The notes beneath the pieces were generated by a model. That model was not told the DNA's origin. It was given only the letters and a program-made list of their open reading frames with translations, and made no database searches. 64,000 nucleotides of DNA from assembly GCF_013359755.1 (NCBI RefSeq), contig NZ_JABMCJ010000092.1, forward strand, positions 310,001 through 374,000, given 5' to 3'. Positions within the stretch are counted from its first letter, which is position 1. Each line of letters opens with the position of its first letter. A program made the position numbers and the translations under genes. Positions 29,236-39,393 of the stretch are shown here, piece by piece. This DNA is from Tardiphaga robiniae. Its GTDB lineage: Bacteria > Pseudomonadota > Alphaproteobacteria > Rhizobiales > Xanthobacteraceae.

Positions 29236-30523
29236 CACGCTCGTCGTCATTGCCGGCTCTGCGCTTGCTCTGGTGCTTCAGTTCTTCGGTCTTCCGCTCG
29301 CGGCCATGGTCTGTCAGGCTGTTGCGATCGCTGCCGCCGTTGTCGCGCTTGTCCTGATGGGCAAGACGGCGCGCCTGATCGAGAAAGCGCGTATCGCCTG
29401 CCAGCGCATCGCGCAAGGTGACTTCGAGGCCCGTATCCTTGGCATCCCGGTGCGCGGCGTGACCGGCGAGTTGCTGCACAGCGTTAATGACATGATCGAC
29501 GGCTGCGATGCTTTCGTGCGCGAATCCACCGCGGCGATGGCAGCGCTGAACGACAACAAGTATTATCGGCGCATCCTGCCGGGCGGATTGCATGGCGGCC
29601 TGCTGTACGGGGCGAAAGCGATGAACGCGGCGACCGACAACATCGCCGACCGCATCCGGAATTTCGAGCGCCAGACCAGCCAGCTCGAATCCACCGTGGG
29701 TGGCATCGTATCCGCACTCGACAGCGGCGCGGTCGAGATGAGCAGCACCGCAGGCAATCTGCGGACTGGCGCATCCTCGACATTGACCCGCGTCACGTCG
29801 GTGGCAGCGGCATCCGAACAGGCGTCCGCCAACATGCAGTCGGTGGCTTCGGCCACGGCGCGACTGTCGTCCAGCGCCAGCGAAGTGGGCGCCGACGTCA
29901 ATCGCTCGGCGGCGATTGCCGGCCGTGCCGTCGAACGCGTCGCCGATGCAGCCAGCAATGTCGACGTGCTTCGCGCTGTCGCCGTACGCATCAGTGAAGT
30001 CGTGACCTCGATCAACGTGATCGCCAGCCAGACCAATCTGCTGGCGCTGAACGCGACGATCGAGGCGGCCCGCGCAGGCGATGCTGGCCGCGGTTTCGCT
30101 GTGGTGGCGCATGAAGTGAAGGCACTGGCGACCCAGACCGCCAACTTCACCGCCGAGATCGAAAAGGAAATCGGCCAGGTTCAGTCGGCGACCGACAAGG
30201 TCAGCTCGTCGATCACCGAGATTGGCACCGTGATTGCGGAAGTGAACGAGATCACCGGCAAGGTCGCGAGCGCCTCCGAAGCGCAGTCGGCGGCAACGGC
30301 CGATATCTCGCGCAACATCGACGAGGCCTTCGCGGTGGTGCGCGAGATTTCAACCAACATCCAGTCGCTGGCAACCACGGCCAAGGACACCGAACAACTC
30401 GCCACATCGACCATGGTGGCATCGAGCGATCTGTCGTCGCAGTCGGGATTGCTGACCAAGGAAATCCGCGGCTATCTCGGCGAGGCCCGGCAAAATCTGG
30501 TACGCCAGGCTGCCGCGCGCTGA
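29198..30523 (+). CDS. methyl-accepting chemotaxis protein lacking a periplasmic sensor domain
   Basis: A protein of 441 residues. Two membrane helices (about 12-30 and 33-54) are joined by only a few residues, so there is no periplasmic ligand domain. A HAMP-like segment (about 55-110) and a cytoplasmic signalling hairpin follow, with the conserved tip [20 protein letters not shown] then [12 protein letters not shown]. This is the layout of Aer without its PAS domain, or of Campylobacter CetA. It overlaps the upstream PAS gene, which likely supplies the sensing. A terminator follows. Confidence 0.92.
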   Translation: MTNLCFLSRAQLSTLVVIAGSALALVLQFFGLPLAAMVCQAVAIAAAVVALVLMGKTARLIEKARIACQRIAQGDFEARILGIPVRGVTGELLHSVNDMIDGCDAFVRESTAAMAALNDNKYYRRILPGGLHGGLLYGAKAMNAATDNIADRIRNFERQTSQLESTVGGIVSALDSGAVEMSSTAGNLRTGASSTLTRVTSVAAASEQASANMQSVASATARLSSSASEVGADVNRSAAIAGRAVERVADAASNVDVLRAVAVRISEVVTSINVIASQTNLLALNATIEAARAGDAGRGFAVVAHEVKALATQTANFTAEIEKEIGQVQSATDKVSSSITEIGTVIAEVNEITGKVASASEAQSAATADISRNIDEAFAVVREISTNIQSLATTAKDTEQLATSTMVASSDLSSQSGLLTKEIRGYLGEARQNLVRQAAAR

Positions 30524-30551
30524 TCGCGTCCGCTCATTTCGATTGATCCGG

Positions 30552-30582
30552 AATTGGCGCCGTTGCGGCGCCAATTTCTTTA
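30552..30582 (+). terminator. terminator of the PAS/MCP operon
   Basis: The perfect 10-base-pair stem AATTGGCGCC/GGCGCCAATT with loop GTTGC is followed by TCTTTA, 28 bases after the stop. Confidence 0.75.
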
Positions 30583-30601
30583 GCGGTGTAACGCGCGACT
30601 G

Positions 30602-30937
30602 CTAGGCGCTGATATCCGTAAAGAAACCACTGGCGCTGCCGCCATTCTCGGTCTTCTTGTTCACGGCTTCCTTGATCTTGTCGGCAATCTTCTGCTCGAC
30701 CTCCCGGCGTTGCTCCGGCGACATGTTGTTCAATTCTTCTTCCGTTACGCCGATGCTCGACAGCAGCGCGTCGCGCATTTTTTCTGCCGGCGTCTTTTTC
30801 GCGTAGTCGAGGAATTTCTCTTCCGGCGATTTTGCTATCGCTGTTGCATTGCCGAGGCCGCTCTCGGCCTTGTCGGATGGCTGCAGTCTGGTCGGAAGCT
30901 TGAAGGACTGCATGCTGGAGATAATGGAGTTCGACAT
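30602..30937 (-). CDS. hypothetical protein
   Basis: A protein of 111 residues, highly charged and helical in its second half (PEEKFLDYAKKTPAEKMRD, ITEEELNNMSPEQRREVEQ-type segments), with a short Phe/Asp end. I know similar small proteins only as conserved hypotheticals of rhizobia. The start MSNSIISSM at 30937 follows AGAGAAATTC and is preferred over a longer frame. It converges on the chemotaxis operon. Confidence 0.65.
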   Translation of the reverse strand: MSNSIISSMQSFKLPTRLQPSDKAESGLGNATAIAKSPEEKFLDYAKKTPAEKMRDALLSSIGVTEEELNNMSPEQRREVEQKIADKIKEAVNKKTENGGSASGFFTDISA

Positions 30938-31093
30938 CTGAATTTCTCTTGCTGTGAGATGTTTGCGACCCACTACGCAAAAATCAGGCCATCAGAAATA
31001 TTCAGACATCATAAGCGGTTAGGTATTTGTAGTTGCTATCAGGCGTTGCCTGCCGGCAAGCTTTGCCGGCAAAATTGACCGGGGCGCGCTGTG

Positions 31094-32017
31094 TCAGGCC
31101 GTACGGCGCTTTGGCGGATCGAGCTCGCGGCCGGTTTCCAGCATGATCTTGCGGAGCCAGATTGAGCCGGAATCGAATTGCGCGCGTGTCGGCGTGAACA
31201 TGAACTGTTCGTCGTTGCCGGGATCGAATGGTGGCGCAATTGTCGTGAGCGATAGTGGCTGAGCCAATGCGGCAATCAGGCGTCGCGGCACAAAGGCCAC
31301 GAGATCGGTCCGTGCCGCGACATGCAGCACCTCGATATAGCTCGGCACGACGAGGGCGATCTGCCGCTCCAGTTTCTTGTTGCGCAGCCAGTCGTCGATC
31401 AGGTCTTCGCTCTGGCCCCGGAGCACCACGGCGATGTGGCGGGCTTTGAGAAATCCCTCGGTCGTCTTCAGGCGCGCCACTGCCGGATGGCCCTTGCGGA
31501 CGGCGAGGGCGTCGGAATCGACATAGAGCAGCTGACGATGGAAGCCGTTGAAGGCGTTGCCGATGCTGATCACCATGTCGAGGCTGCGGGCGAACTCCGC
31601 CGTCATGATTGCCGGACCGCGCCATGGTACGACATTGATCCGCACACCTGGCGCGACGCTGTCGAGTTTCTTCATCAATGGTGGCATCAGCAGTTCGACG
31701 GCCAGATCCGGCATCATCAGCCGAAAGTGCCGGTCGCTTTGGCGGGCGTCGAAGACATCCGGGATGAACAGTCCGCGGACTTGCTCCAGTGTCTGGGCAA
31801 GTGGACCGCGCAGGGCCTGTGCGCGCGGCGTCAGCTCCATGCGGGCGCCGACACGGACCAGCAGGGGATCGCCGAGAACGTCGCGCAGCCGGCGCAATGC
31901 GTGACTCGCAGCCGGTTGCGACAGGCCGATCCGCATCGCGGCGCGGCCGACATTGCTCTCGCGCAGCAATGCATCGAGCGCGACCAGCAGATTGAGATCG
32001 AGCGCGGCTAAATTCAT
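31094..32017 (-). CDS. LysR family transcriptional regulator
   Basis: A protein of 307 residues. The N-terminal winged helix (about 1-62) has LDLNLLVALDALLRESNVGRAA and LSQPAASHALRRLRDVLGDPLLV. The effector domain follows, with an IALVVPSY...DLVAFVPRR segment, in the style of the NodD/SyrM-like branch. It is divergent from an NTF2-like gene 91 bases away, its likely target. The start MNLAALDLNL at 32017 is the family start. Confidence 0.92.
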   Translation of the reverse strand: MNLAALDLNLLVALDALLRESNVGRAAMRIGLSQPAASHALRRLRDVLGDPLLVRVGARMELTPRAQALRGPLAQTLEQVRGLFIPDVFDARQSDRHFRLMMPDLAVELLMPPLMKKLDSVAPGVRINVVPWRGPAIMTAEFARSLDMVISIGNAFNGFHRQLLYVDSDALAVRKGHPAVARLKTTEGFLKARHIAVVLRGQSEDLIDDWLRNKKLERQIALVVPSYIEVLHVAARTDLVAFVPRRLIAALAQPLSLTTIAPPFDPGNDEQFMFTPTRAQFDSGSIWLRKIMLETGRELDPPKRRTA

Positions 32018-32047
32018 AGGTCGAATATATATCATACAGACTATCGA

Positions 32048-32070
32048 TTGGAAGAATGGGGATTGTCCAA
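32048..32070. promoter_or_regulatory. possible LysR operator
   Basis: The inverted repeat TTGGA-N13-TCCAA lies in the shared control region between the LysR gene and the NTF2-like gene. Only the position and symmetry support it. Confidence 0.25.
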
Positions 32071-32108
32071 CCCATACTGCGTCATCGTTCAAGCGATGGA
32101 GCAGAACA

Positions 32109-32537
32109 ATGAGCACGGCAGACAACAAGAAGCTTATTCAGCAGGTCTATAGCGATTCAGCCAACCGTAGCGGCACGACCTTTGCCGATCACCTCGCCGA
32201 TGACGCGTGCTGGATCGTCGTCGGTCAGTATTCCTGGGGACGTACGTTCAAGGGGAAGGATGCGATCCTCAATGGCCTGATGGGACATTTCAGGTCGCTA
32301 TTCGACATTCGACCGCGCACGGTCGCGTCCAATTTCATTGCGGAAGGCAATCTGGTGGTGGTCGAGGCCAAGGGCGACAATGTCACCAAGACCGGCAATC
32401 GATACGACAACGATTATTGCATGGTGTGGCGTGTCGAGAACGGCAAGATCACCATGATCAAGGAATATTGCGACACTGCGCTTGTGGAGCGGGTGTTGGG
32501 TCCTTTCCCGGAGGAGATGGCGCGCGTGCCTGCCTGA
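32109..32537 (+). CDS. NTF2-like / SnoaL-like protein
   Basis: A protein of 142 residues, a cone-shaped alpha+beta fold typical of the SnoaL/NTF2 superfamily: ADDACWIVVGQYSWGRTFKGKDAIL, then the closing strands YCMVWRVENGKITMIKEYCDTALVE. Members include isomerases, lyases and binding proteins; no catalytic residue can be assigned. ATG at 32109 is chosen; the frame is open much further upstream across the divergent promoter, which is not credible coding sequence. Confidence 0.85.
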   Translation: MSTADNKKLIQQVYSDSANRSGTTFADHLADDACWIVVGQYSWGRTFKGKDAILNGLMGHFRSLFDIRPRTVASNFIAEGNLVVVEAKGDNVTKTGNRYDNDYCMVWRVENGKITMIKEYCDTALVERVLGPFPEEMARVPA

Positions 32538-32540
32538 CAC

Positions 32541-32576
32541 AAAAATGCCGGGCGCAGTGTTGCGCCCGGCATTCGT
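32541..32576 (-). terminator. terminator between convergent genes
   Basis: The stem AATGCCGGGCGCA/TGCGCCCGGCATT with a four-base loop lies between the NTF2-like gene and the GST gene. The T run (TTTTT) is on the minus-strand side, so it mainly serves the GST gene. Confidence 0.75.
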
Positions 32577-32590
32577 CGAATGGTTCGTGA

Positions 32591-33277
32591 TTAGGCTGCG
32601 CTGGTGGCGAGATGCTTGAACATGGCGGCGCGGGCTTCGTCGTCCATCTCGGCCTTGAACTTGAATGTGTCCTTCAGGGCGACAGCCTTCGCTGCGGCCG
32701 GGCGTGCCGAGATCTCATCATGCAGGCGCTTTACGTTGGGGAATTGGGCAAAGCCCTCGTCGCCGAGAATGAAGTTGGTCATCCGCACCCAGCCCCAGAC
32801 GTCCATGTCGACGATCGTGTAGCTGTCGCCGACCATATATTGCCGTCCGGCCAGGCGTTCATTGAGCACGCCGAGATGGCGTTTTGCCTCGAACTGATAG
32901 CGGTTATGCGCGTAGTCGATCTTCTCCGGCGCGAAATGCTTGAAGTGCACGGCCTGGCCGAAAAACGGACCGACGCCGGTGGCGACGAACATCAGCCAGG
33001 ACAGCATCTCGCCGCGATTGGCCGGGGTGTTGGCGGGCAGGAATTTGCCGGTCTTCTCGGCGAGGTAGAGCAGGATGGCGTTGCTGTCGAACACCTTGAC
33101 GCCGTCGTCGTCGATTGCAGGCACCTTGCCGTTCGGATTGACCTTCAGGAAGTCCTGATTGAACTGCGCGCCGGTGCGGGTGTCGATAGCGATCGGCTCA
33201 TAGGCCAGGCCGGCTTCTTCCAGAAACAGCGCGACCTTGGTCGGGTTCGGCGACCCGTTGAAGTAAAACTTCAGCAT
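32591..33277 (-). CDS. glutathione S-transferase family protein
   Basis: A protein of 228 residues. The thioredoxin-like N-domain has KFYFNGSPNPTKVALFLEE, the cis-Pro motif NPNGKVPAI and the glutathione contact DSNAILLYLAE. The helical C-domain (about 90-228) includes YTIVDMDVWGWV, the usual N-capping box. It probably conjugates or reduces small electrophiles in the cytoplasm. The start MLKFYFNGSP at 33277 follows AGGGAGA. It lies alone between terminator and ccrM. Confidence 0.9.
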   Translation of the reverse strand: MLKFYFNGSPNPTKVALFLEEAGLAYEPIAIDTRTGAQFNQDFLKVNPNGKVPAIDDDGVKVFDSNAILLYLAEKTGKFLPANTPANRGEMLSWLMFVATGVGPFFGQAVHFKHFAPEKIDYAHNRYQFEAKRHLGVLNERLAGRQYMVGDSYTIVDMDVWGWVRMTNFILGDEGFAQFPNVKRLHDEISARPAAAKAVALKDTFKFKAEMDDEARAAMFKHLATSAA

Positions 33278-33426
33278 CTCAAATCTCCCTGGATTTTGTA
33301 CGTCAAAGCGCGAGGCGAGGACCGCGGGCGCGAACCATCGTCTCGTGCTTGGAATTACGGGAGAGTGCAAGCGACGTTTTGGTGAAGGCCGGGCGCGCGC
33401 GTCCGGCGGGTAGCATGAGCCGGCCG

Positions 33427-34579
<1,153 letters not shown>

Positions 34580-34800
34580 AGGCGACGCTGTCGGCGACGC
34601 GGGACTAAACAACCGACAGGCAGACATTGACCGGGCAAAGTAAAAATCGACTTAATTGGTAACGAGTTCGAACTAGGCAAGTTTTGCCGGGCAGGTTAAT
34701 GCTTAATGGAATGGAAATTTTACGCTGCAATTGCGTTATGGTGTTCGGATCGCGTCAAACCGGTCTAAAATGCTGCGACTTGAAATGAAGGAATTACCTC

Positions 34801-35742
34801 ATGCGTTACGATGACTTCCGTCGCAGCGACAATATCGACGACCGTCGTGACGATAGCGGCGGCGGATATGGCGGCGGAGGTGGCGGTGGTTTCGGAATTC
34901 CGGGCGGTGGCGGTGGTCTCGGCATCGGCACGGTGATTGTGCTTGGCCTCGTTGGTTGGGCGTTCGGCATCGATCCGCGCATCTTGATCGGCGGTGCAGA
35001 AATTCTCACCGGCGGCCAGCAGGCGCCGACCTATCAGACCGATCGGCGCTCGACGCCGACGAAATCAGGCGCACCCACCGACGAGATGGGCAGCATGATC
35101 TCCGGCGTGCTCGGCGAGATCGACGATCGCTGGGACGAAATCTTCAAGGAGAGCGGGCAGAAATATACCGGGCCGCAGATCGTGCTGTTTCGTAATGCCA
35201 CCAATGGCGGGCGCTGCGGCAATGCGCAGTCGGCGATGGGGCCGTTCTACTGTCCGCCCGACAAGAAGATCTATCTCGACACCGGCTTCTTCCGTCAGGT
35301 CGAAACCAAATTCCGCGGTTGCTCGGGCAATGCCTGTAAATTTACCGCGGCCTATATCATTGCGCATGAAGCCGGCCATCACATTCAGAACCTGCTCGGG
35401 ATCATTCCGCGCGTGACACGGCTGCAGCAGCAGGCGGGCAGCAAGGCTGAGGCCAATCTGCTGCAGGTTCGCGTTGAACTGCAGGCCGATTGCCTCTCCG
35501 GCGTCTGGGTCAATCGCGAATCGAAGAAGCGCCCCGGTTTCCTCGAAGCCGGCGACATCGATGCTGCGCTGCAGACCGCGTCCGCCATCGGCGACGATAC
35601 GTTGCAACGTCAGGCACAGGGCCGCGTCGTGCCGGACTCGTTCACGCACGGTTCTGCCGAACAGCGCAAGCGCTGGTTCATGACCGGCTATCAGCAAGGC
35701 ACCGTGCAGGCCTGCAACACATTTGCGACGGATCGGCTGTAG
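34801..35742 (+). CDS. ypfJ: YpfJ-type neutral zinc metallopeptidase
   Basis: A protein of 313 residues. A charged N-terminus with a Gly-rich run (about 20-42) leads to one membrane segment (about 43-56). The zinc motif HEAGHH is at 189-194 (IIAHEAGHHIQNLLG), and the family segment LQADCLSGVW follows. The substrate and role are unknown. GAAGGAA precedes the ATG. The stop is two bases from the moaB start, so the two are co-transcribed. Confidence 0.92.
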   Translation: MRYDDFRRSDNIDDRRDDSGGGYGGGGGGGFGIPGGGGGLGIGTVIVLGLVGWAFGIDPRILIGGAEILTGGQQAPTYQTDRRSTPTKSGAPTDEMGSMISGVLGEIDDRWDEIFKESGQKYTGPQIVLFRNATNGGRCGNAQSAMGPFYCPPDKKIYLDTGFFRQVETKFRGCSGNACKFTAAYIIAHEAGHHIQNLLGIIPRVTRLQQQAGSKAEANLLQVRVELQADCLSGVWVNRESKKRPGFLEAGDIDAALQTASAIGDDTLQRQAQGRVVPDSFTHGSAEQRKRWFMTGYQQGTVQACNTFATDRL

Positions 35743-35744
35743 CG

Positions 35745-36305
35745 ATGGAGCCTGATGCGACCAAGGCCTTCGTGCCGCTCAACATTGCGGTACTGACGAT
35801 TTCCGACACGCGGTCGCTCGATGACGACAAGTCCGGCGCGACGCTGGCCGATCGGCTGACATCGGCTGGTCACGTGTTGGCGAAGCGCGAGATCGTCACG
35901 GACGATGTCGAAGCGATCCGCAAGATCGTGCGCGCATGGATTGCCGATCCCGGCGTGGACGCGATCATCACGACCGGCGGCACGGGGTTCACCGGCCGCG
36001 ATGTCACGCCGGAAGCCATCGAGCCGCTGTTCGAAAAGCGGATGGATGGTTTCTCGATTGCGTTTCACATGCTGAGCCACGCCAAGATCGGTACCTCGAC
36101 GATCCAGAGCCGCGCGACTGCTGGCACCGCCGGCGCGACATTTATCTTCTGCCTGCCAGGTTCGCCCGGCGCCTGCCGCGATGGCTGGGACGGTATCCTT
36201 GCCGCGCAACTGGATTACCGCACAAAGCCCTGCAATTTCGTGGAGATCATGCCGCGGCTGGATGAGCATCTGCGGCGCCCGAAGGCGAAGGGCGCGTCGG
36301 TCTAG
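35745..36305 (+). CDS. moaB: molybdenum cofactor biosynthesis protein MoaB/MogA-like
   Basis: A protein of 186 residues. The MPT-binding signature TTGGTGFTGRDVTPEA is at the centre, with LTISDTRS near the start and FCLPGSPGA after it. It adenylates molybdopterin in Moco synthesis, or is an equivalent MogA paralogue. ATG at 35745 is two bases after the ypfJ stop. The frame is open further upstream inside ypfJ, which is a shadow. It converges with and overlaps the GNAT gene by four bases. Confidence 0.95.
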   Translation: MEPDATKAFVPLNIAVLTISDTRSLDDDKSGATLADRLTSAGHVLAKREIVTDDVEAIRKIVRAWIADPGVDAIITTGGTGFTGRDVTPEAIEPLFEKRMDGFSIAFHMLSHAKIGTSTIQSRATAGTAGATFIFCLPGSPGACRDGWDGILAAQLDYRTKPCNFVEIMPRLDEHLRRPKAKGASV

Positions 36306-36808
36306 AGCACGAGCTCCCAGGTCTCACCGATCAAATTTTGCCCGAAACTGCGATGCGGCTCGGTGGCGACCAGCGCGAAACCCGCATCCTGATAGATTTT
36401 TCGCGCAGCGCCGAGATTGCTCTGGGTCCACAGCGTGATCCTGCGATAGCCGCATTGCCGCGCAAAGGCGATGGATTCCGTCACCATGCGCTGGCCGAGC
36501 TTTTGTCCGCGCGCCTTGGGATCGATCAGCAAGAGCCGAAATTTGGCGACGTCGTCGGATGCCTTCACGAGAAACAGCGAGCCGACGGGCGCGCCATCCA
36601 TCTCGGCGATCCAGCAGCGTTCGCGCGTGGCATCGCATGACGCGACGAATTCTGCGGCGATGTCGGCTACCAGCGCCTTGAAGGATGCATCGAACCCGTA
36701 TTCACTCGTATAGAGTTCGCCGTGACTGCGGATGACCCAGTCGATATCGCCAGGCTCGAGATCGCGTAGCACTGCAAGCGGAACGGCATCGGGGGCTTGG
36801 GCGGCCAT
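36302..36808 (-). CDS. GNAT family N-acetyltransferase
   Basis: A protein of 168 residues with the GNAT core: CWIAEMDGAPVGSLFLV, then the acetyl-CoA loop RLLLIDPKARGQKLGQRMV and the closing AARKIYQDAGFAL. The N-terminal LRDLEPGDIDWVIRSHGELY is common to a group of rhizobial acetyltransferases sometimes fused to MarR regulators; no such fusion is seen here. The substrate is unknown. It lies two bases downstream of the glycosyltransferase gene, so the two form an operon. Confidence 0.9.
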   Translation of the reverse strand: MAAQAPDAVPLAVLRDLEPGDIDWVIRSHGELYTSEYGFDASFKALVADIAAEFVASCDATRERCWIAEMDGAPVGSLFLVKASDDVAKFRLLLIDPKARGQKLGQRMVTESIAFARQCGYRRITLWTQSNLGAARKIYQDAGFALVATEPHRSFGQNLIGETWELVL

Positions 36809-36810
36809 GA

Positions 36811-37380
36811 TCAGGCAACGATGATCCGGCTGCGCAGCAATGTGCGTGAGGAGCGGCCGAGCTGGCGCAGCAACCGCGCTTCGGAGCGCCGGGCATCGGG
36901 CGCGTAGCCGCCGAGACGATCATAGTGTTCGCGGGCGATCAGCAGGCCCTGATCGGCCTTGGGTCCTGTGATCATCCGGACCAGGTGCTTCAGGCCATCG
37001 CGAAAATTGGTCTCGTCATAGGGCGAGCGCGTATAGCGGAAAATGCCCGCGCGGGGGCGGTTGCTGGTCGATACGCGCTGGATGAATTGCTGGGTCTCCT
37101 CGATCCAGCCGGCATCGAGCACGGCGCCGGCATGGAGAAACATTAGCCAGGGCGAGCGCGCCTGCTTGGCGCCGGCGGCCATCGCCGCGGCGCGCGATCC
37201 CTGCGAGGTCAGGAAGCCGCAGCCCGCGACATCGGCGACACGTTCGATGACATCGGTGCCAGCGCGATCGACCAGCAGCACTTCGCGGATCACCCCGGCA
37301 GCCGCGCCCGGCACCAGCGCTGCCAGTGTGGCAACAGCGGGCTGCTCGACGCCTTCGGTGGGGATGATCACGCTCAGCAT
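36811..37380 (-). CDS. family 2-like glycosyltransferase
   Basis: A protein of 189 residues. The start MLSVIIPT is the typical GT2 opening, and the donor region is shorter than in full-length enzymes. LLVDRAG and a Gly-rich GSRAAAMAAGAKQARSPWL segment follow, then MFLHAGAVLD in place of the usual DxD motif, so the catalytic aspartates are only partly visible. It may be a small or divergent enzyme. Upstream of the GNAT gene in a two-gene operon. Confidence 0.75.
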   Translation of the reverse strand: MLSVIIPTEGVEQPAVATLAALVPGAAAGVIREVLLVDRAGTDVIERVADVAGCGFLTSQGSRAAAMAAGAKQARSPWLMFLHAGAVLDAGWIEETQQFIQRVSTSNRPRAGIFRYTRSPYDETNFRDGLKHLVRMITGPKADQGLLIAREHYDRLGGYAPDARRSEARLLRQLGRSSRTLLRSRIIVA

Positions 37381-37546
37381 GGGTGTCGGATAATACCTCT
37401 CAACAACGGGGTGGCCGCATTATCGTTTCGTCATAGTCTATGCGGCACCGGCGGCTGCTGCAATTTCGGGGCGGTTCGACTTTCGGCCGCCCCTGCAAGG
37501 CGGCGGGAGAATGCACAGTGCCCTGATCGTGTGCCACCCTATTTAT

Positions 37547-37561
37547 GTTCTTGCTTTGTTC
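37547..37561 (+). promoter_or_regulatory. SOS box (LexA operator)
   Basis: GTTC-TTGCTTT-GTTC matches exactly the alphaproteobacterial LexA consensus GTTC-N7-GTTC. It lies 23 bases before the radical SAM start codon, where it would cover the promoter. Confidence 0.7.
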
Positions 37562-37584
37562 CATGTGTGCGCTATCGTGGCTTC

Positions 37585-38748
37585 ATGAGTCGCCAGATCG
37601 CTGCCCTCAAGCACCCGCCGGTCCCGGCGCCCTCCGATAAGCCGGCGGGTGCGCTTTCCCCTTTTCCCGAGATCGCGGTAGCGATCGACAAGCAGCGGCG
37701 GCGCGGCCGCGGTGCCCAGTCCAACGACAGCGGGCGCTACGAGGCTGAGGCCCGGGTCGCCTTTGATGACGGCTGGCAGAGCCTCGATGAATTGCCGCCG
37801 TTCAAGACGACTGTTGCGACGGACACCGCGCGCAAGGTCATCACGCGCAATGAATCGCCGGATATCGGCTTCGACCGTTCGATCAATCCCTATCGCGGCT
37901 GCGAGCATGGCTGCGTCTATTGTTTCGCGCGGCCGACCCACGCCTACCTCGGTCTCTCGCCCGGGCTCGATTTTGAAGCCAAACTGTTCGTGAAGCCCGA
38001 TGCGCCGGCGCTGCTCGAGAAGGAGCTGGCCGCCGCCGAATATGAGCCGAAGATGATCGCGATCGGTACCAATACCGATCCGTATCAGCCGATCGAGCGC
38101 GAGCGGCAGGTGATGCGCGGCATTCTCGAAGTGCTGGAAAAGACCGGCCATCCCGTCGGCATCGTCACGAAGTCTGCCTTGGTGACGCGCGATATCGATA
38201 TCCTGGCGCGGATGGCGAAGCGCAATCTGGTCAAAGTGGCGTTGTCGGTGACGTCGCTCGATCCGAAGCTCGCGCGCACCATGGAGCCGCGCGCTTCGAC
38301 GCCGTCGAAGCGACTGGAAGCTTTGCGGCAGCTATCCGAGGCTGGCATTCCGACCACGGTGATGGTGGCGCCGGTGATCCCCGCGCTGAACGACAGCGAG
38401 ATCGAACGGATTCTCGATGCCGCCGCGCATGCCGGCGTCAAGGAAGCCAGCTACGTTTTGTTGCGGCTGCCGATGGAAGTACGCGATCTGTTTCGCGAGT
38501 GGCTGATCGCGAATTATCCGGATCGCTATCGGCATGTTTTCACGCTGATCCGCGAAATGCGCGGTGGCCGCGATTACGACTCGCAATGGGGCACGCGCAT
38601 GAAGGGCACGGGGCCGATGGCCTGGATGATCGGTCGCCGCTTCGAGATCGCCTGCACGAAGCTTGGCCTAAACAAGCGTCGTTCGAAGCTCACCCTCGAT
38701 CATTTCGAGAAGCCGGCCGGTGCCGGTCAGCAATTGAATCTGTTCTAA
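37585..38748 (+). CDS. PA0069-family radical SAM protein (SplB-related)
   Basis: A protein of 387 residues. The cluster motif C106-x3-C110-x2-C113 is in YRGCEHGCVYCFARPTH. The region is followed by IGTNTDPYQPIE, the hallmark of the PA0069 group related to spore photoproduct lyase. No substrate is proven for this group. A LexA box just upstream supports a role in DNA damage response. The start at 37585 (MSRQIAALK) is chosen over a longer frame, which would place the SOS box inside coding sequence. Confidence 0.9.
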   Translation: MSRQIAALKHPPVPAPSDKPAGALSPFPEIAVAIDKQRRRGRGAQSNDSGRYEAEARVAFDDGWQSLDELPPFKTTVATDTARKVITRNESPDIGFDRSINPYRGCEHGCVYCFARPTHAYLGLSPGLDFEAKLFVKPDAPALLEKELAAAEYEPKMIAIGTNTDPYQPIERERQVMRGILEVLEKTGHPVGIVTKSALVTRDIDILARMAKRNLVKVALSVTSLDPKLARTMEPRASTPSKRLEALRQLSEAGIPTTVMVAPVIPALNDSEIERILDAAAHAGVKEASYVLLRLPMEVRDLFREWLIANYPDRYRHVFTLIREMRGGRDYDSQWGTRMKGTGPMAWMIGRRFEIACTKLGLNKRRSKLTLDHFEKPAGAGQQLNLF

Positions 38749-38859
38749 CTCCGCAGGTCTCGCAGCGTACGGAGTGGTGGAGAGGGGACGTTGGCAGGAA
38801 ACCAGAGCCTGCCAACGTCCCTCTTTTCGATCTATAGAGTGAGTACAGGAGTGACGCGC

Positions 38860-39318
38860 ATGACGACGAAGAAACCACCGGCGCCGATCGCGCGCATGAC
38901 GGTGATCACGCTGGGTGTCGCGGATATGCGCAGGAGCATTGCCTTCTACGAAGCGCTGGGCTTTACGCGAAAGGCCCGTGCCTCGGGCGATGCCATCGCC
39001 TTTTTCGACACCGGCGCCAGCGTCCTCGCGCTGTTTCCATGGGATCAACTGGCGCAGGATGCGACATTGCCTGACCATCCAAGGCCGCAGGCGTTTCGCG
39101 GCAGCACGCTGGCGTGGAATTGCCGCTCCGAAGGCGAGGTCGATGCGGTCCTCGCTTTCGCTGTCGATTGTGGTGGATCGCTTCTGAAGCCAGCGCGAAA
39201 GACCGATTACGGTGGCTATTCCGGCTACTTTGCCGACCCGGACGGGCACGCCTGGGACGTGGTGACGGCACCGGGGATCGAGGTCGGTGATGACCGGCGG
39301 GTGCGTCTGGACGATTAA
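38860..39318 (+). CDS. VOC (glyoxalase-like) family protein
   Basis: A protein of 152 residues with the vicinal-oxygen-chelate fold: MTVITLGVADMRRSIAFYEALGF opens the first beta-alpha-beta-beta-beta unit and GYSGYFADPDGHAWDV closes the second. A metal-binding His/Glu set is not clear. AGGAG lies before the ATG at 38860. The function is unknown. Tandem with rnhB. Confidence 0.87.
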   Translation: MTTKKPPAPIARMTVITLGVADMRRSIAFYEALGFTRKARASGDAIAFFDTGASVLALFPWDQLAQDATLPDHPRPQAFRGSTLAWNCRSEGEVDAVLAFAVDCGGSLLKPARKTDYGGYSGYFADPDGHAWDVVTAPGIEVGDDRRVRLDD

Positions 39319-39342
39319 AGACCCGACCTGAATAGCGGGCAT

Positions 39343-39388
39343 GATCCTGAGTTCCCGGTTGCACCCCGGGAGCTGCTTCAGCAGGATC
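39343..39388 (+). promoter_or_regulatory. hairpin covering the rnhB ribosome-binding site
   Basis: The outer stem GATCCTG (39343-39349) pairs with CAGGATC (39382-39388), and the inner stem TCCCGG (39353-39358) with CCGGGA (39366-39371). The AGGA that should bind the ribosome for rnhB (ATG 39394) is inside the right arm. Confidence 0.45.
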
Positions 39389-39393
39389 CTCCG

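Noticed and set aside
34640-34720. Possible CtrA boxes (TTAA half-sites) upstream of ccrM
   Set aside because: The half-sites are spaced by three bases, not the seven of the TTAA-N7-TTAA consensus.
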